Counted from the first letter of the stretch, positions 33,374 through 45,317 are shown. The stretch: DNA of 64,000 nucleotides from Rosa chinensis (GCF_002994745.2 NC_037091.1:30258612-30322611); one strand, 5' to 3'. The notes: generated by a model from the letters alone, not told the origin. Program-made: numbers and translations.

Positions 33374-33776
33374 GGGAAATTCTAGTGTAGTGGTGGGTAT
33401 CTCATACCCACATTTACAAAAGTGAGAACAAATTTTGTTGTGAAAGTTGTAATTTGAGTCATAGTTTGTGTAATCTTAGTTCTAATAATGGTAATTACAC
33501 CTCTTACAACATTTTACAAGTTTTTGAACAAATTCGTTGTCAATGTTGTAATCTTTGTTCTAATAATGGTAATTACACCTCTTACGACATTTTTACAAGC
33601 TTTTGAACAAATTCGTTGTCAATGTTGTAATTTTTGTTTAACTATATATAAATAGTGTAAATGAGTATGGTAACTTTTGTTCTCAATGTTGTAATTTTGG
33701 TTCAAATACTTGTAAATTTTTGTTCAAATAGTTGAAATGAGGGTATCTCATACCCACCAGTACACTAGCTTGTCTC
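33374..33776. mobile_element. MULE-type MITE
   Basis: The left end is GGGAAATTCTAGTGTAGTGG and the right end on the minus strand is GAGACAAGCTAGTGTACTGG. Both continue GTGGGTAT, so the inverted repeats run about 30 bp. The flanks are a perfect 9-bp duplication ATAATTTAG (33365-33373 and 33777-33785), the Mutator-type TSD length. The interior has a nearly identical direct duplication of about 78 bp (TTCTAATAATGGTAATTACACC at about 33480 and 33557). 403 bp, no coding. Confidence 0.85.
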
Positions 33777-33785
33777 ATAATTTAG

Positions 33786-34000
33786 ATGCAAGAGGTGAAA
33801 CAAAATAATTTTCAGTATCACGACAAGTGCACAGCTAGCGCAATTTAGAGAACTTACCTCTAGCCATTGTTGTTCAACTCTGGACCGATTAGCCACATCG
33901 CTTCACACCTCTGTAAACCCTGGCCTCGAGTAAAATAAATACATCATTAAACAACATGAGGGCAAAATTATTACCACAATTAATCTAAGTTTAATTACCA
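33786..34000. other. Downstream region of the snurportin pseudogene
   Basis: On the minus strand this follows the pseudogene stop. It contains AGAGGTAAGTTC, a donor-like sequence, at about 33850-33861. No poly(A) tract directly after the stop is visible, so a retroposed origin is not proven. Confidence 0.35.
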
Positions 34001-35211
34001 TTAACCATACATGATCTCAACATCAACTCCGTTTGCTTCATCATCGGATGAACTGATTATTGCTGCCATCAGATCATCAACTTTCAGGGAAGATCCTCGA
34101 ACCATAGTTTGAAACATTATTTTGGAGTAACTATCTGCAAATGCACGTACCTAGTTGGACTTGCCAAGGTAATGTAAATCCGCCTTCTCAAGCTTGCCAT
34201 CCATAATGGTCAATCCCCCATCACCAATAGCAAAACGAAGAAGACATCCTGCTGCAATGTTCCCAACTTCTATATCAAGTCCATACCTAAGCAGCCAAAT
34301 ACAACGGGAGGATTATCAGATGTGGTCACTTTTCCATCACGTTGCAGCTCCAAAACTATCTACTGATGGCATGGCACCTTTCCCTCATTATCTATGTCAA
34401 AAAAATATTTACTACAGTTCTCATCCTTCCAAAATAAGGCCAAGGGTGTTATGCTGGGCTGATAATGCGTATGTTTGTTATAAAACATTAGACTATCCTT
34501 TACGTAAGGTACCGCTCCGGTATATATATGTTGTGTGTAGAGCAGTGAGATCACAGGTATACCAAGGAACCAAGCTGAATCTATACATATGATAATATGA
34601 TGGATGGCGATCGCAAGCATGGGTCTCGGCTAGCTTAGACTTTAACCAGAAAAATTTAAACTCAGCCGTGCAATCATACAAAGAGTAATCTCTCCAGCAC
34701 AACATGTCAATGACACAATAAGTCTGGTCCATCTCGTGAAATATACAGTCTAGTATAGAACAGGAAGATTGTCCTTTGGTCCAGCAGCAACCATCTGGTA
34801 AAGCAGACGGGAAATGATGAACAACGGTGCCGTTTCGTCGCCTACTAACGGTGGTTCCGTTGTACGAAACAACCAAGCTAATACAAACCAGTCATGGGGC
34901 AAGCGATGAGGGACGTCGATCATCCACTCGGGACGCATGAGCTTCTTTTGGAACCACTTTCGAGTCTCTAGGCCTCCTTTGAGAATCTTAGATGCGGCCT
35001 TGGCGCCAAGGTACGAGTCGGAGTAGTACTCCGTCGAGGAGGCACCAAGTTCTGGAGGGAGGGAGAGGAGTGCGGCGGTTACGCGACGGGCGTGGAGCTG
35101 AGAATCACAGCTTTTCTCTTGTTGCTTCAGAGAAAGATCTCTGCGCCTTTGCTGGTTTGAAAGTAGTGGCTTGTTGAACGGACGGCGGAGGAGATCGGAA
35201 GAAGGTGACAT
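34001..35211 (-). pseudogene. Snurportin-1-like pseudogene
   Basis: Starts at ATG 35211. The N-terminus has the importin-beta-binding style segment LRRPFNKPLLSNQQRRRDLS with HARRV. Then come RPEWMIDVPHRLPHDWFVLA and the cap-binding domain: YNGTTVSRRRNGTV, ILDCIFHEMDQTYCVIDM, CWRDYSLYDCTAEFKFFW, then YTGAVPYVKDSLMFYNKH, and near the end LLRFAIGDGGL and DGKLEKADLHYLGKSN. Snurportin-1 brings m3G-capped spliceosomal U snRNPs into the nucleus with importin-beta. Lesions: a deletion with frameshift near 34865 (the block before VVSYNGTT is missing), an apparent 4-base insertion in a TATA run near 34522, stops near 34355, and a frame change near 34280. No intron is visible across the reading frame. 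The end is at about 34001. Confidence 0.85.
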
Positions 35212-35337
35212 CTTGCGGCGGGCTGTAACGTTAAGTTACATATTTGCTGGTCTTGCGCACCGTTAATATAGACGTAAATAAAAAACACATTCCTTTGTTC
35301 TAATCTAATAAGGATCCAGTACAAGACTTGGGAGAAC

Positions 35338-35720
35338 TTTTTTTCTTTTTTTTGGTAATGAAATAACTTTCATTGAGGGACACAGCCCAAACGGCCCAGC
35401 AAAGGCTTAAGAGGCCAAAGAAAATACAAACATAGAAGAAAAGGTCCATCTCCACCTAAAATCAGTCCAGATGATAGGAACAGGAAAACAACCCACAAAA
35501 GAACCAGAGAAGTACAAAGTACAAACTCCGCTCACATCTCCGTCACCGGGGGACAAGGAGGCCGTCATTTCTTAGAACCAAGGTTAGGGATGGTGGTGGC
35601 TGGTCAGCCCATCCTAGTGGACCCACCGTCCCATTGGCAAGCGATGCTGCACAATGCGTAGCCATGTTCGCTTCACGGGGAACCCTAATTGAAAACCTAT
35701 AAGGATCATGGTCGATGAGG
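35338..35720 (-). mobile_element. 5'-truncated LINE (L1-type) 3' end
   Basis: On the minus strand the coding part (35720-35543) reads RVPREANMATHCAASLANG, then GWADQPPPSL and LRNDGL, ending in a stop at 35543-35545. This is the C-terminus of the RNase H domain found at the end of plant LINE ORF2. A 3' untranslated region follows with CAATGAAAGTTATTTCATTACC, then a tail that is an interrupted A run (T run on the plus strand at 35338-35353). LINEs insert by target-primed reverse transcription and are usually truncated at the 5' end, as here. Confidence 0.85.
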
Positions 35721-36185
35721 GTTTCTCTTTTAATGACAAATTACCAATTAATTTTTTTTTCTTGGAAAATAAAAATATTATCTATTTAAACAGGGCATTT
35801 CTGTTTTATCATGTAGAAATTTTTTGAGTCAATTACATATAAGATCATTTTAGCGACATTATTTTTTTTTTTGAGAATTTTAATATATACCCGATTTTTA
35901 TAAGATGTATTGGATAAACCCAACAAATATTTTCTTTCAATGTACACCCAAATTGTGCCAATTAGATGTTTGAAATACAACGAGGGTAGGTGGGAAGAAA
36001 GGTTTTCTCTTTAGCCGCACAAACCTTTTCGACCCCAGCCACTTCCATTTGGGCGGATCAAGCCAAAGATCTTCTGGCGGTGGCCTACATTAGTGTCGAC
36101 TTTGGTTGCGCTGCTACTAGACGAGTGATGTTTCCAGGGCTTATATGTGGCTCTTTGGGTTTGCTAGACCGGGAGGATTGGCAAT
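35721..36185. other. Unassigned region left of Athila
   Basis: AT-rich, then a more GC-balanced stretch (from about 36000) into which the Athila element inserted. The same sequence resumes after the element at 46674 (GTCGGCCCATCCAATTTC). No gene identified. Confidence 0.4.
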
Positions 36186-36190
36186 GGTTG

Positions 36191-37562
36191 TGATAGGTGC
36201 ATTTTATGCGACGTGTATATGGTTAATCCCTATATTAATCTTTGTTAGTTTATTCTATTTTCTCTTTATTTATTTACTTTTGTGTTTATTAGGTTTTTCA
36301 GAGCAAATATACAAAAGGAAGATAATATTGAGGAAAGATACGCAAATAAAGAAAAGCTTGAAATCCTAGCCCAAGCAGAGGACCTTGACGGAACGAGAAG
36401 CCCAATTCATGGAGATATTGCAGAAAATTATGGAGATATTCGCAGAGATATTGATGATGACATGTCGAATTCTCATTGAACAAAGTGATGTGGAGAAATC
36501 CTAATACAATCAGAGAATTAAGAAGTTGATTTTCTCTACACTTTAAGGACTCTCAAACCAAAAAGGAATGAAGGAGGACTCAAGAGCACTATAAAAAGGC
36601 TAGAAAAGCTAACGAAAAGACTCTTACACGCGAGAATCAAGCAGGAAACCCGAGCAGAAGAAAGCAGATCAGCCATCCACCGACCAGTCGGCAGATCCCG
36701 TCGACCAGTCGGCAGACGACTTTTCCAACTTGATTTTTAGGGTTTTTCTGTTTTACTTTGCTTATGGATTCTTTTGTGCTTCCAATTCAGACCATGTGCA
36801 ACTAAATTCTAAGTAGTTAGGGCATGTTGAAGCCCCAATCAGGATTGTATGCCATGCTATGACATTTAATTAGTTTTTGTTTATTCAATGGATGAGAACT
36901 TAATCACTATTTTTACATCGATGATTTCTTTATGTGATTTCTTTGGTGGCCAACATAGATTGCATGTTTAGGATTCTATTGCTATGAATGATCATTGCCT
37001 GTTCCTTTTAAGAAGGTTCCGTTGAAAGTTCTGGAGTAGTAAATCGTCTATAAGGCGAGTGATTAGGTTCCTAGATTAATTGAGACGCGTCGTACTCATG
37101 ATGTCTTGTGATGTCTCGTTTTTCTTAATCTTAATGATTTCTATGTCTTAAATATAGAGTTGCGTCAACCTAGGTTGCATTTTAGGAAATAGGTTAGGTG
37201 TAGAGCGTTTCTCACCTAGCATACAAGTAAGGAAAAATAATAGGTTGATTCAGGCGTTGGGTTAACTTGAGCATCTTCATCCTTAGGTAAATAAGTCTAG
37301 GTTAAACATGGTTTGCATACTTGATTGTTTGGTGGTGGATACATTCCCTGACTTCTGCTTCTCTATTGATTCTCAATCTTAAGCAACTTCATTATTTGTT
37401 ATTTACTTTCAATTGTCTTTACAAATTTCACAATCAACTCCTAAACTCGGAAAGTCTTACAATTAGTTCCATAAGTCCTCTGCGGGAGACCTTACTTCCT
37501 TATTCTACAATTGACATTCAAATCGGTAGTAGGAAAATTGTTGGCATAAAAATAACCGATCA
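36191..37562 (+). repeat. 5' LTR of the Athila element
   Basis: 1372 bp. Carries two GACCAGTCGG motifs (36680-36691, 36701-36712). The 3' LTR has only one because of a 21-bp deletion. Its end CGATCA is followed by the primer-binding site after a 5-base spacer. Confidence 0.94.
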
Positions 37563-37567
37563 ATTTT

Positions 37568-37585
37568 TGGCGCCGTTGCCGGGGA
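37568..37585 (+). other. Athila primer-binding site (tRNA-Asp)
   Basis: TGGCGCCGTTGCCGGGGA is the reverse complement of the 3' end of plant tRNA-Asp, which ends TCCCCGGCAACGGCGCCA. Confidence 0.92.
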
Positions 37586-37658
37586 CTTTTTAGTTCTAAT
37601 TGTTTTTCTTTCTTTTAATTTTTAGTTTTCTTATCTTTTTATCTTTCTTTTCAGGTAT

Positions 37659-39827
37659 ATGCTTACTCGGAAAACTTCACAAGGCAAAATCATTCCTTTG
37701 GATTCTGAGATAGAACACACCTGCAGGTCGAATAGGAAGCAAACAAAGGAAATGTGTTTGCCAATTGACGGCCCAACGACGGGTTTTACATCTTCACAAG
37801 GAGAGGAGGACCGAGAGAAGTACACACCTTCACATTCACCTGTGCATTCGGTGCAAGAAGACGAAGAGGAACTATTCGAGGAACCCCCCAAAGTTGAGAT
37901 GGCTGGAGCAAGACCACTGAAGGATGCCTTTGTCCCAACAGCTTCTGAATCTCCTTCATGCATTGATTATACACCGGACGGCAATCATGCCTATTCCATT
38001 CCTGTGCAGTTGATTAACTCGTTGCCCAAATATATGGGATCCCCATCTGAGGACCCTAATGTTCACATTAGGGAATTCTTGGACATATGCAAATTGCAGA
38101 CCATTCAGCATCTGCCTCCTGAAGGCCTCAGGTTACTTCTTTTCCCATTTTCATTAAAAGATGATGCTAAGCGTTGGCTATACTCTCTACCTGCAGGTAT
38201 CATAACATGTTGGGATGAAATGGTCAAGAAGTTCCTCAAGCAGTACTTTCCGGCCCAACTGACAAGGAAGCTGAGAAGAGAAATACAAAATTTTTGTCAG
38301 AAGGATGGAGATACTCTATATGGGGCATGGGAGGAATTTAAAGAGCTGCAGAGGAAGTGCCCCCATCATAATTTTGCTTTGGATGACTTGGTTCAATATT
38401 TCTATGATGGTTTGGATACGGTCAATAGGGGTAGCGTGGACTCGGCCTGTGGAGGGACATTCATGGATAAGACTGGCCGGCAAGCATATGATCTCATTGA
38501 AGACTTGGCGGATAATAATCGGCAGTTCCACGTAAGGGATAAGCCAGCAAGAGGTCGTGGAGTTTATGAGCTTGACACTAAGAATGGGATACAAAATCAG
38601 ATGGTAGCCTTGGAGAGAAAACTCGATATGTTAGTAAATGTCATGAGCAATGGGTCTAAGGCATCACCTTAGGTATGCTCTATTTGTTCATATTCTGACC
38701 ATACTACTGATAGGTGTCCTATGTCTACTTTGTCTGAGGAACAGGTAAACTTTGTGGGGCAACCAAGGCAAAAGTATGACCCCTACTCGAACACATACAA
38801 TCCTGGATGGAAGGATCACCCTAACTTCCATTGGAACAACAATGATAATGTGGTTCAGCCTACTCAAGGTGTCTATAACACGCCACCTGGTTTCCAAGCC
38901 CCTAGACAACAAGCATATCAACAAGCTCCGCCTCAACAAGCTTCAAGCAAATCATTGGAGGATATGCTCAAGGACATGGCACTTCATACCTCTACATTCA
39001 TGCAAGAGACCAAGGCTCAATTTAAGGAGCAAGGGCAATCAATCAAGAACTTAGAGAGACAAGTTGGGCAACTTGCAAGTAATATGCAAAATAGGCCTCC
39101 CGGCACTCTTCCAAGCACAACTGTGCCTAATCCTAAGGGTGAGAGTGTTGCGGAGCTCCATGCCATGACTTTGAGAAGTGGAAAGCAATTGGAGGAACCA
39201 ATAAGAACCATAGAGAAGTCTCAAGAAGCTTTGGAGGAAGAAAAAGAATCCAAAAACGAAGCTGAAAATATCAAAAATCAAAATTTGGTAATCCACCGAC
39301 CAGTCGGCGAAACTCGCCAACCGGTCGACGGGTTTTGTGTTCCGGGGTCAGAAGCTCACCGACCAGTCGGCGAAACCTGCCGACCAGTCGTCACAGAAAA
39401 TTCAGATTTTGACCATTCGAAGGAAATTAGTCAGCAAGTCGAAAATCGGGGCACTCCTAACCCTTCTTTGAATTCTTTTAAGGCTAACAATGATGCTTCT
39501 ATCCCTATGTCTTCTTGTATCCCTTGTCCTCGCAGGTTCATGAACTCAAAGCAGGAGCAACATGAGAAAGACATCTTGGAAACCTTTCGGAAAGTCCAAG
39601 TGAACATCCCTCTTTTGGATGCCATCAAACAAGTGCCCAAATACGCTAAGTTTCTCAAGGAGTTGTGTACCAACAAGAGGAGGTATAAAGATAAGGAAAC
39701 CGTGGCCCTTAGTAAGGAAGTCTTAGCGGTACTTTTGAGAAAATTTCTTCCTAAGCTGAAGGATCTTGGAAGATTCACCAACCCTTGCACAATTGGGGAA
39801 CGCAGGTTTGAAAAAAGCTTTACTTGA
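37659..39827 (+). pseudogene. Athila GAG (in-frame stop and 3' frameshift)
   Basis: Starts at ATG 37659 (MLTRKTSQGK). The Retrotrans_gag capsid domain occupies about residues 120-270 (LLLFPFSLKDDAKRWLYSLP, REIQNFCQKDGDTLYGAW, LDDLVQYFYDGLD). A TAG at 38670-38672 interrupts it directly before a perfect CCHC knuckle (C38676, C38685, H38700, C38715; spacing 2-4-4). The same frame continues to 39827 through a Gln-rich part, the HRPVGE repeats and the pre-protease part (EQHEKDILETFRKVQVNIPL). There a one-base change in the A run at about 39812-39818 moves the frame to the protease. Confidence 0.9.
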
Positions 39828-40300
39828 TTTAGGAGCTTCTATTAATCTAATGCCCTATACTGTGTATCAAACTCTTAAGTTAGGTGAGCTCAAGGATACT
39901 CAAGTCACCATTCAACTAGCGGATCGTTCTATAGCCTTTCCTAAGGGCATAGTTGAAGATGTCTTGGTGCAAGTGGGAGAGTTGATCTTTCCAGCAGATT
40001 TCTTTGTCTTGGAGATGGAGCCTGAGCCTATGCCATATGACCTTCCTCTCATTCTTGGTCGCCCATTCATGAGAACTGCACGAACAAAGATTGATGTCTA
40101 TGAGGGGACCTTAACAATGGAATTTGATGGCGACATTATATGCTTCTACATCTTTGAGGCCATGAGGTATCCGAATGATGGTCATACTTGTTTTTCCATA
40201 GATGCCTTTGATTATCTTGTGCAGGATACCTTTAATGCAAGTGTGGGGGAGGATAAACTCAAGAGCACATTAGAATTGGAATTGGAGCAAAACGATTTTC
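39800..40300 (+). pseudogene. Athila protease
   Basis: Active site LLDLGASINLMP (Asp at 39826-39828), the Athila form D-L-G-A of the retropepsin site, followed by LPLILGRPFMRTA. It is continuous with RT downstream in the 39766-41688 frame, but disconnected from GAG by the frame change just upstream. Confidence 0.88.
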
Positions 40301-40499
40301 AACAAGTCGAAGGTGATACTTCAACTAGACAAATGCAGGGGAAAGACACCAATCCAAGGGTCTCCAACGATGTAGTTTGGAACCATGAGCTCATGGAAAC
40401 AGTCGCTGCACTTGAGGCACGCCCTCAAGTACAAGGTAAGCCTCCTAACTTTATTTCCCTTCCAGTTTCAGATGCAAAACTTGTACCTTCTGTGATTCA

Positions 40500-41688
40500 G
40501 GCACCCAAATTAGAGCTTAAACCATTGCCGGATCATCTCAAGTATGCTTATTTGGGAGATAATGAGACATTGCAGGTTATTATTGCTTCTAACCTTTCGG
40601 CACATGAGGAGGCAAAGCTTGTCCGAGTTCTTAGAGAGCACATGAAAGCCATAGTTTGGAGCATTGCAGACATTAAGGGGATTAGTCCATCCATGTGCAT
40701 GCATCACATTCACCTTGAGGAGGATTCAAAACCTTCAAGGGAAGCTCAAAGACGATTGAATCCTCCAATGATGGAAGTCGTGAAGAAGGAAGTTCTTAAG
40801 CTCCTAGATGTGGGGATAATCTATCCAATCTCTGATAGCAAGTGGGTGAGCCCTGTTCAAGTGGTACCAAAGAGATCCGGCATCACCGTAGTCAAGAATG
40901 CGGATAATGAGTTGGTACCTACAAGAGTGCAAACCGGGTGGAGAGTTTGCATTGATTACCGTAAGCTCAACACCGCTACACGATACAATCAGATCGCAAT
41001 CGATCCCGTGGACCAAGAGAAGACTACATTTACGTGTCCCTTTGGCACGTTTGCCTACCATAGGATGCCGTTTGGTTTGTGTAATGCACCAGTGACTTTT
41101 CAACGTTGCATGATGGCAATATTTTCTGACATGGTTGAGAAGATCATAGAAGTCTTCATGGACGACTTCTCCTTGTACGGTAATTCTTTTGATTCATGCT
41201 TACATAATTTGTCTTTAGTGCTTAAAAGATGTGAGGATACGAATCTTGTTTTAAATTGGGAAAAGTGCCACTTCATGGTACAACAAGGGATAGTGTTAGG
41301 CCATATTGTTTCTGCTAAGGGTATTGAGGTAGATAAAGCAAAAATAGATCTTGTTCGTTCCTTACCACCTCCCACTTGTGTGAGAGAGGTACGTTCTTTT
41401 CTTGGTCATGCAGGGTTCTATAGGCGCTTTATCAAAGACCATTCAAAGATCACAAGACCCTTGTGCAAACTCCTTCAGAAAGATGTGCCCTTTGTCTTTG
41501 ATGAAGAATGCAAGGCTGCATTCGAGAAGCTCAAGAAGATGCTCACTGAAGCTCCTATCATCATGCCACCAGATTGGAATCTACCATTTGAGCTTATGTG
41601 TGATGCCTCTGACTACGCAATTGGGCTGTTTTGGGCCAAAGAGTGGATAAGCTTCCTCATGCCATCTACTACGCGTCTCGTACCTTGA
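40500..41688 (+). pseudogene. Athila reverse transcriptase (motif A deleted)
   Basis: RT landmarks: WVSPVQVVPKRSG, GWRVCIDYRKLNTATR, then straight to YNQIAIDPVDQEKTTFTCP. Family members have about 30 residues between ATR and YNQ, including the catalytic F-L-D-G-Y-S-G, so an in-frame deletion removed motif A at the junction 40983/40984. The catalytic FMDDF and LGHIVSAKGIEVD remain. RNase H begins with [14 protein letters not shown] missing base near 41625 then shifts the frame. Without motif A the enzyme cannot polymerise. Confidence 0.9.
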
Positions 41689-42515
41689 ATGACGCTCAGC
41701 TGAACTATTCTACCACTGAAAAAGAACTTCTTGCTGTAGTTTTTGCTTTAGAAAAGTTTAGGTCTTATTTGGTTGGAACAAAAATTACTATTTTCACTGA
41801 CCAAGTAGCTCTAAAGTATTTGCTTAACATGAAGGAGGCAAAACCAAGGTTGATTAGATGGATGCTTCTACTCCAAGAGTTTGATCTTGAGATAAAAGAC
41901 AAGAAGGGGAGCGAGAATGTTGTAGCTGACCACCTTAGCCGACTTGTCAATGGCTCCAACGCAGAAGAGGATTCTCTTCCTCTTCGTGAGAGCTTTCCGG
42001 ATGAACAGTTGTTTGCTATGCAAGCTTCTGATCCTTGGTATGCGGACATCATCAACTATTTGGTCACCAAGAAAATTCCGGAGGATTTCACACGTGCTCA
42101 AAAGGATAAGTTGGTGAAGATGGCCAAATACTATGTGTGGGATGACCCCTATCTATGGAAGCATTGCCCGGATTTAGTGATTAGAAGGTGTGTACCCGAA
42201 ACTGAATTTCATTCTATATTAACCTTTTGTCACTCTTATGCTTGTGGAGGTCACTTTGGAGCTAAGAAGACTGCTCTCAAAGTATTAGAAAGTGGCTTCT
42301 TTTGGCCCACTTTGTTTAAGGATGCACATGCATTTTGTGTATCATGTGATCGTTGTCAACGTACAGGTAACTTGGGCCCAAGAGATCAAATGCCTCAAAA
42401 TCCTATTCTTATTGTCGAAATCTTCGATGTTTGGGGCATAGATTTCATGGGACCTTTTCCTTCTTCAAATGGTTATCTTTACATTCTATTAGCTGTTGAT
42501 TATGTCTCTAAGTAG
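41631..42515 (+). pseudogene. Athila RNase H and integrase N-terminal half
   Basis: Frame after the 41625 deletion: [20 protein letters not shown], then [12 protein letters not shown] (RNase H glutamate and aspartate). The integrase HHCC region has [14 protein letters not shown] and CVSCDRCQR, followed by the core's first Asp in [12 protein letters not shown]. It ends at TAG 42513-42515, replacing the Trp of K-W-V-E-A. Confidence 0.9.
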
Positions 42516-43328
42516 GTGGAAGCAAAGGCCACCCGGACTAATGATTCCAAAGTTGTTTTGAGTTTTCTTAAAGAGCATGTCTTTTCGAGATTTGGAACAC
42601 CTAGAGCTATCATCAGCGATGGAGGGACTCATTTTTGCAATCGATCGTTTGAAGCTTTGTTGAAGAAGTACAATATCACACATAGGGTCTCAACACCCTA
42701 CCATCCTCAGACAAGTGGCCAAGCGGAGGTTTCTAATCGACAAGTGAAGCAAATACTTGAGAAGACAGTTGGACCCACTCGGAAGGATTGGAGCTCACGC
42801 TTAGATGATGCTTTATGGGCATACCGAACTGCTTACAAGACCCCCATTGGGATGTCTCCATATCGTCTTGTGTTTGGCAAACCATGTCACCTTCCAGTGG
42901 AGCTTGAGCATAGGGCTTATTGGGCAATTAAGCAATTTAATATGGATATGGCAGCGGCTGGTGACAAAAGGAGGCTGCAACTCAATGAGTTGGAGGAGCT
43001 ACGCAATGATGGTTATGAGTCTAGTAGAATTTACAAGGACAAGGCTAAGGCCTTCCATGATCAGATGATCAAGAGGAAAACTTTTGTCGTTGGACAAAAA
43101 GTCCTTTTTGAATCTCATCTGCGCTTATTCCCAGGTAAACTTCGTTCTAGGTGGATTGGACCATTCGTTATAACTGATGTGTTTCCTCATGGTGTAGTAG
43201 AGATTAAGAGCGTTCGCATAGAAAAGGTGTTCAAGGTGAATGGGCATAGACTCAAGCCCTATTATGAGTCTTTCGTGGAGCATGACTTGGAGGAGGTGCC
43301 CCTCAAAGTTCCCACCTATGCAGATTAA
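42516..43328 (+). pseudogene. Athila integrase C-terminal part
   Basis: Same frame as the segment before, after the TAG. Second Asp in [11 protein letters not shown] and Glu in [10 protein letters not shown], with 35 residues between (DD35E). Then [16 protein letters not shown], the [17 protein letters not shown]-like domain, and a stop at 43328. The whole integrase would be intact but for the one codon at 42513. Confidence 0.9.
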
Positions 43329-45302
43329 AGGATGTGCACTGTCTGGCTGTAGACGTTAACGCAAGCGCTACTTGGGAGGAAACCCAATGATGGAAGAGTT
43401 GGAAGCGGCTGAAGTGCTTGCCAAACAGATTTGATCTCTCTATCTCTTCTCTTTTATTTCTATTAGTTGATTATATTTGCTCCATTGTGTGTTTTTGGTT
43501 GTGTTTGATCTTTTTCTTTATGCTTGATTTGTTCATTGTTGTGCTTTATAGTCAAACATTGAGGGCAATGTTTAGATCAAGTGTGGGGGGAAGGTTTAAC
43601 ACTTTGTTGTTTGCTTAGAGTCTTTGTTTTAGGAGTTTTGGCTTTAATTTCATGTTTTTGTCAAAATCCACCGACCAGTCGGCGAAGTCTGCCAACCGGT
43701 CGTCACAAAAAAAAAAAAAATTAGTTTTTGTTTTTGTTGAGTCTTTAGGAGTCTTCCAACACTATGATGAGCATGAACTATTGATTTGAATTATATGGTT
43801 ACAAGATGATTGCAAGCATGATTTTGAATTCATAATCTTAAGTAATTGCTAACAGACTTTTATGATTATTATGCTTGATTTATGGTGCAATAGATGGTTA
43901 GGGCTTATGTGATGACTAAAACTTGATTGAAGCATGCTAGGACAAGTCAAACTTGATTTAACCCTTGTGAGTTATTGAGCCTGTATATGTGCTATTCTTT
44001 TCTGAGTGGTTTTAACTTAGATCATCTTATTTTCTTGACGAGGATTTTGCTTGATCTCATCTTTTATTCACCTTGGTTGAGACTCGGATTCGACATTCAT
44101 ATTTATACAAGGACAAATGCTAGAACTTGCCCCAAAGCCTCTTGAAGCGTATGGTTGAATTGCATGATGGGAAGGAATGAAGGCACTAGGATTACTACCA
44201 AAGCCAAACTAACCGGTGTCCCTTTATGCACACAAGATGTGCAACCCCCTAGTTAACCCCTTTGAGCCTACATTTAGCTTTTTCTTTCATCACCCACATA
44301 ATCCTTAAATCTTGAGCCTAGTGTAGTTTTTCCTTTACCCTTATTCTTAAGATTTAGTGGAGCTATATTCATGAGATATTTCCGTTCAGGGTGATTGTTG
44401 TACAAAACAAGTGTGGGGGAATCAGATTCATGATCTAAAGAAAAAATAATTATTGCCGTGAAAAAAATAATAATAATAATTATTCGGCATTGAAAGAAAA
44501 AAAAAAATACAAAGTTTGGATCTGATTCTCTGTGTGAAAAAGGAGATTGATTAGAAGTGAAGGCCCAACATGATGAATTTGGCCTTTGTCCTACTTCACA
44601 AATGTTGTAGATGTTATACCTTGAGAACTTTAAAGATTTTTCATCTCTTACTTCATTACTCGCTCCACTAGGTTTTTAGAATCTTTGTTATTTCCTATCC
44701 TTTCTTTCATTAAACCTCAACCCTTGGCCCCATTACAACCTTGAATAAAGACCTTCTAATCTTTGAAGTTGTGCATTCGATTTGTGGAGACTTGTGCAGA
44801 GGGGTGAGCATATGGTGTCACTGGCCTTCATCTGAGTTTTGGCATTCCAATCATGGGATCATAATGAAAAAAAAATATATATATCAGAAAAAGCTTTTCT
44901 TTCTTGTTATCATATGTGAGCTATTTGTTTGCCTTATTACATCATTCCTCTCACATATAACTTGAGTAAATATTTATGCTTAGGCATCAAGTCAGAAAAT
45001 CATGAGAGAAAAGAAATTGAGAGCATCCTTGTGAGAAATTAAGTTGAAGCTTGTTTGAAACATGAAGATGTTGAGTTTTCTTTTGTTGCATCGGTTTGGA
45101 TTATCTCTGCATTATATTTTGAGCATGATGGTTATCAAAGTAAATTAGCCCTTAAGTCTGATTTTGAATTTAACTTCAAGTAAGCTTGAATCTTGTTGAC
45201 CATATGTGTGGGTGTTAAAAGTTCTCTGAGATGTTTGGAAGACAATAGGTCCGTGTCTTGGGTATTTAGTGTCTAGTTGTTTGCTAGGGACTAGCAAAGC
45301 TT
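43329..45302 (+). other. Athila 3' non-coding region
   Basis: About 2 kb without a credible ORF. Just after the stop lies CAAGCGCTACTTGGGAGG, whose TTGGG/CCCAA arms (about 43371-43386) form a small hairpin. This is close to a conserved Athila 3' sequence. The words AAGTGTGGGGG at 43579, 44409 and 45303 repeat the polypurine tract. CCGACCAGTCGG recurs at 43671. Many Athila elements carry an envelope-like ORF here; this one does not. Confidence 0.75.
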
Positions 45303-45317
45303 AAGTGTGGGGGTATT
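45303..45317 (+). other. Athila polypurine tract
   Basis: AAGTGTGGGGGTATT lies immediately before the 3' LTR. Two similar purine words occur further upstream. Confidence 0.8.
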
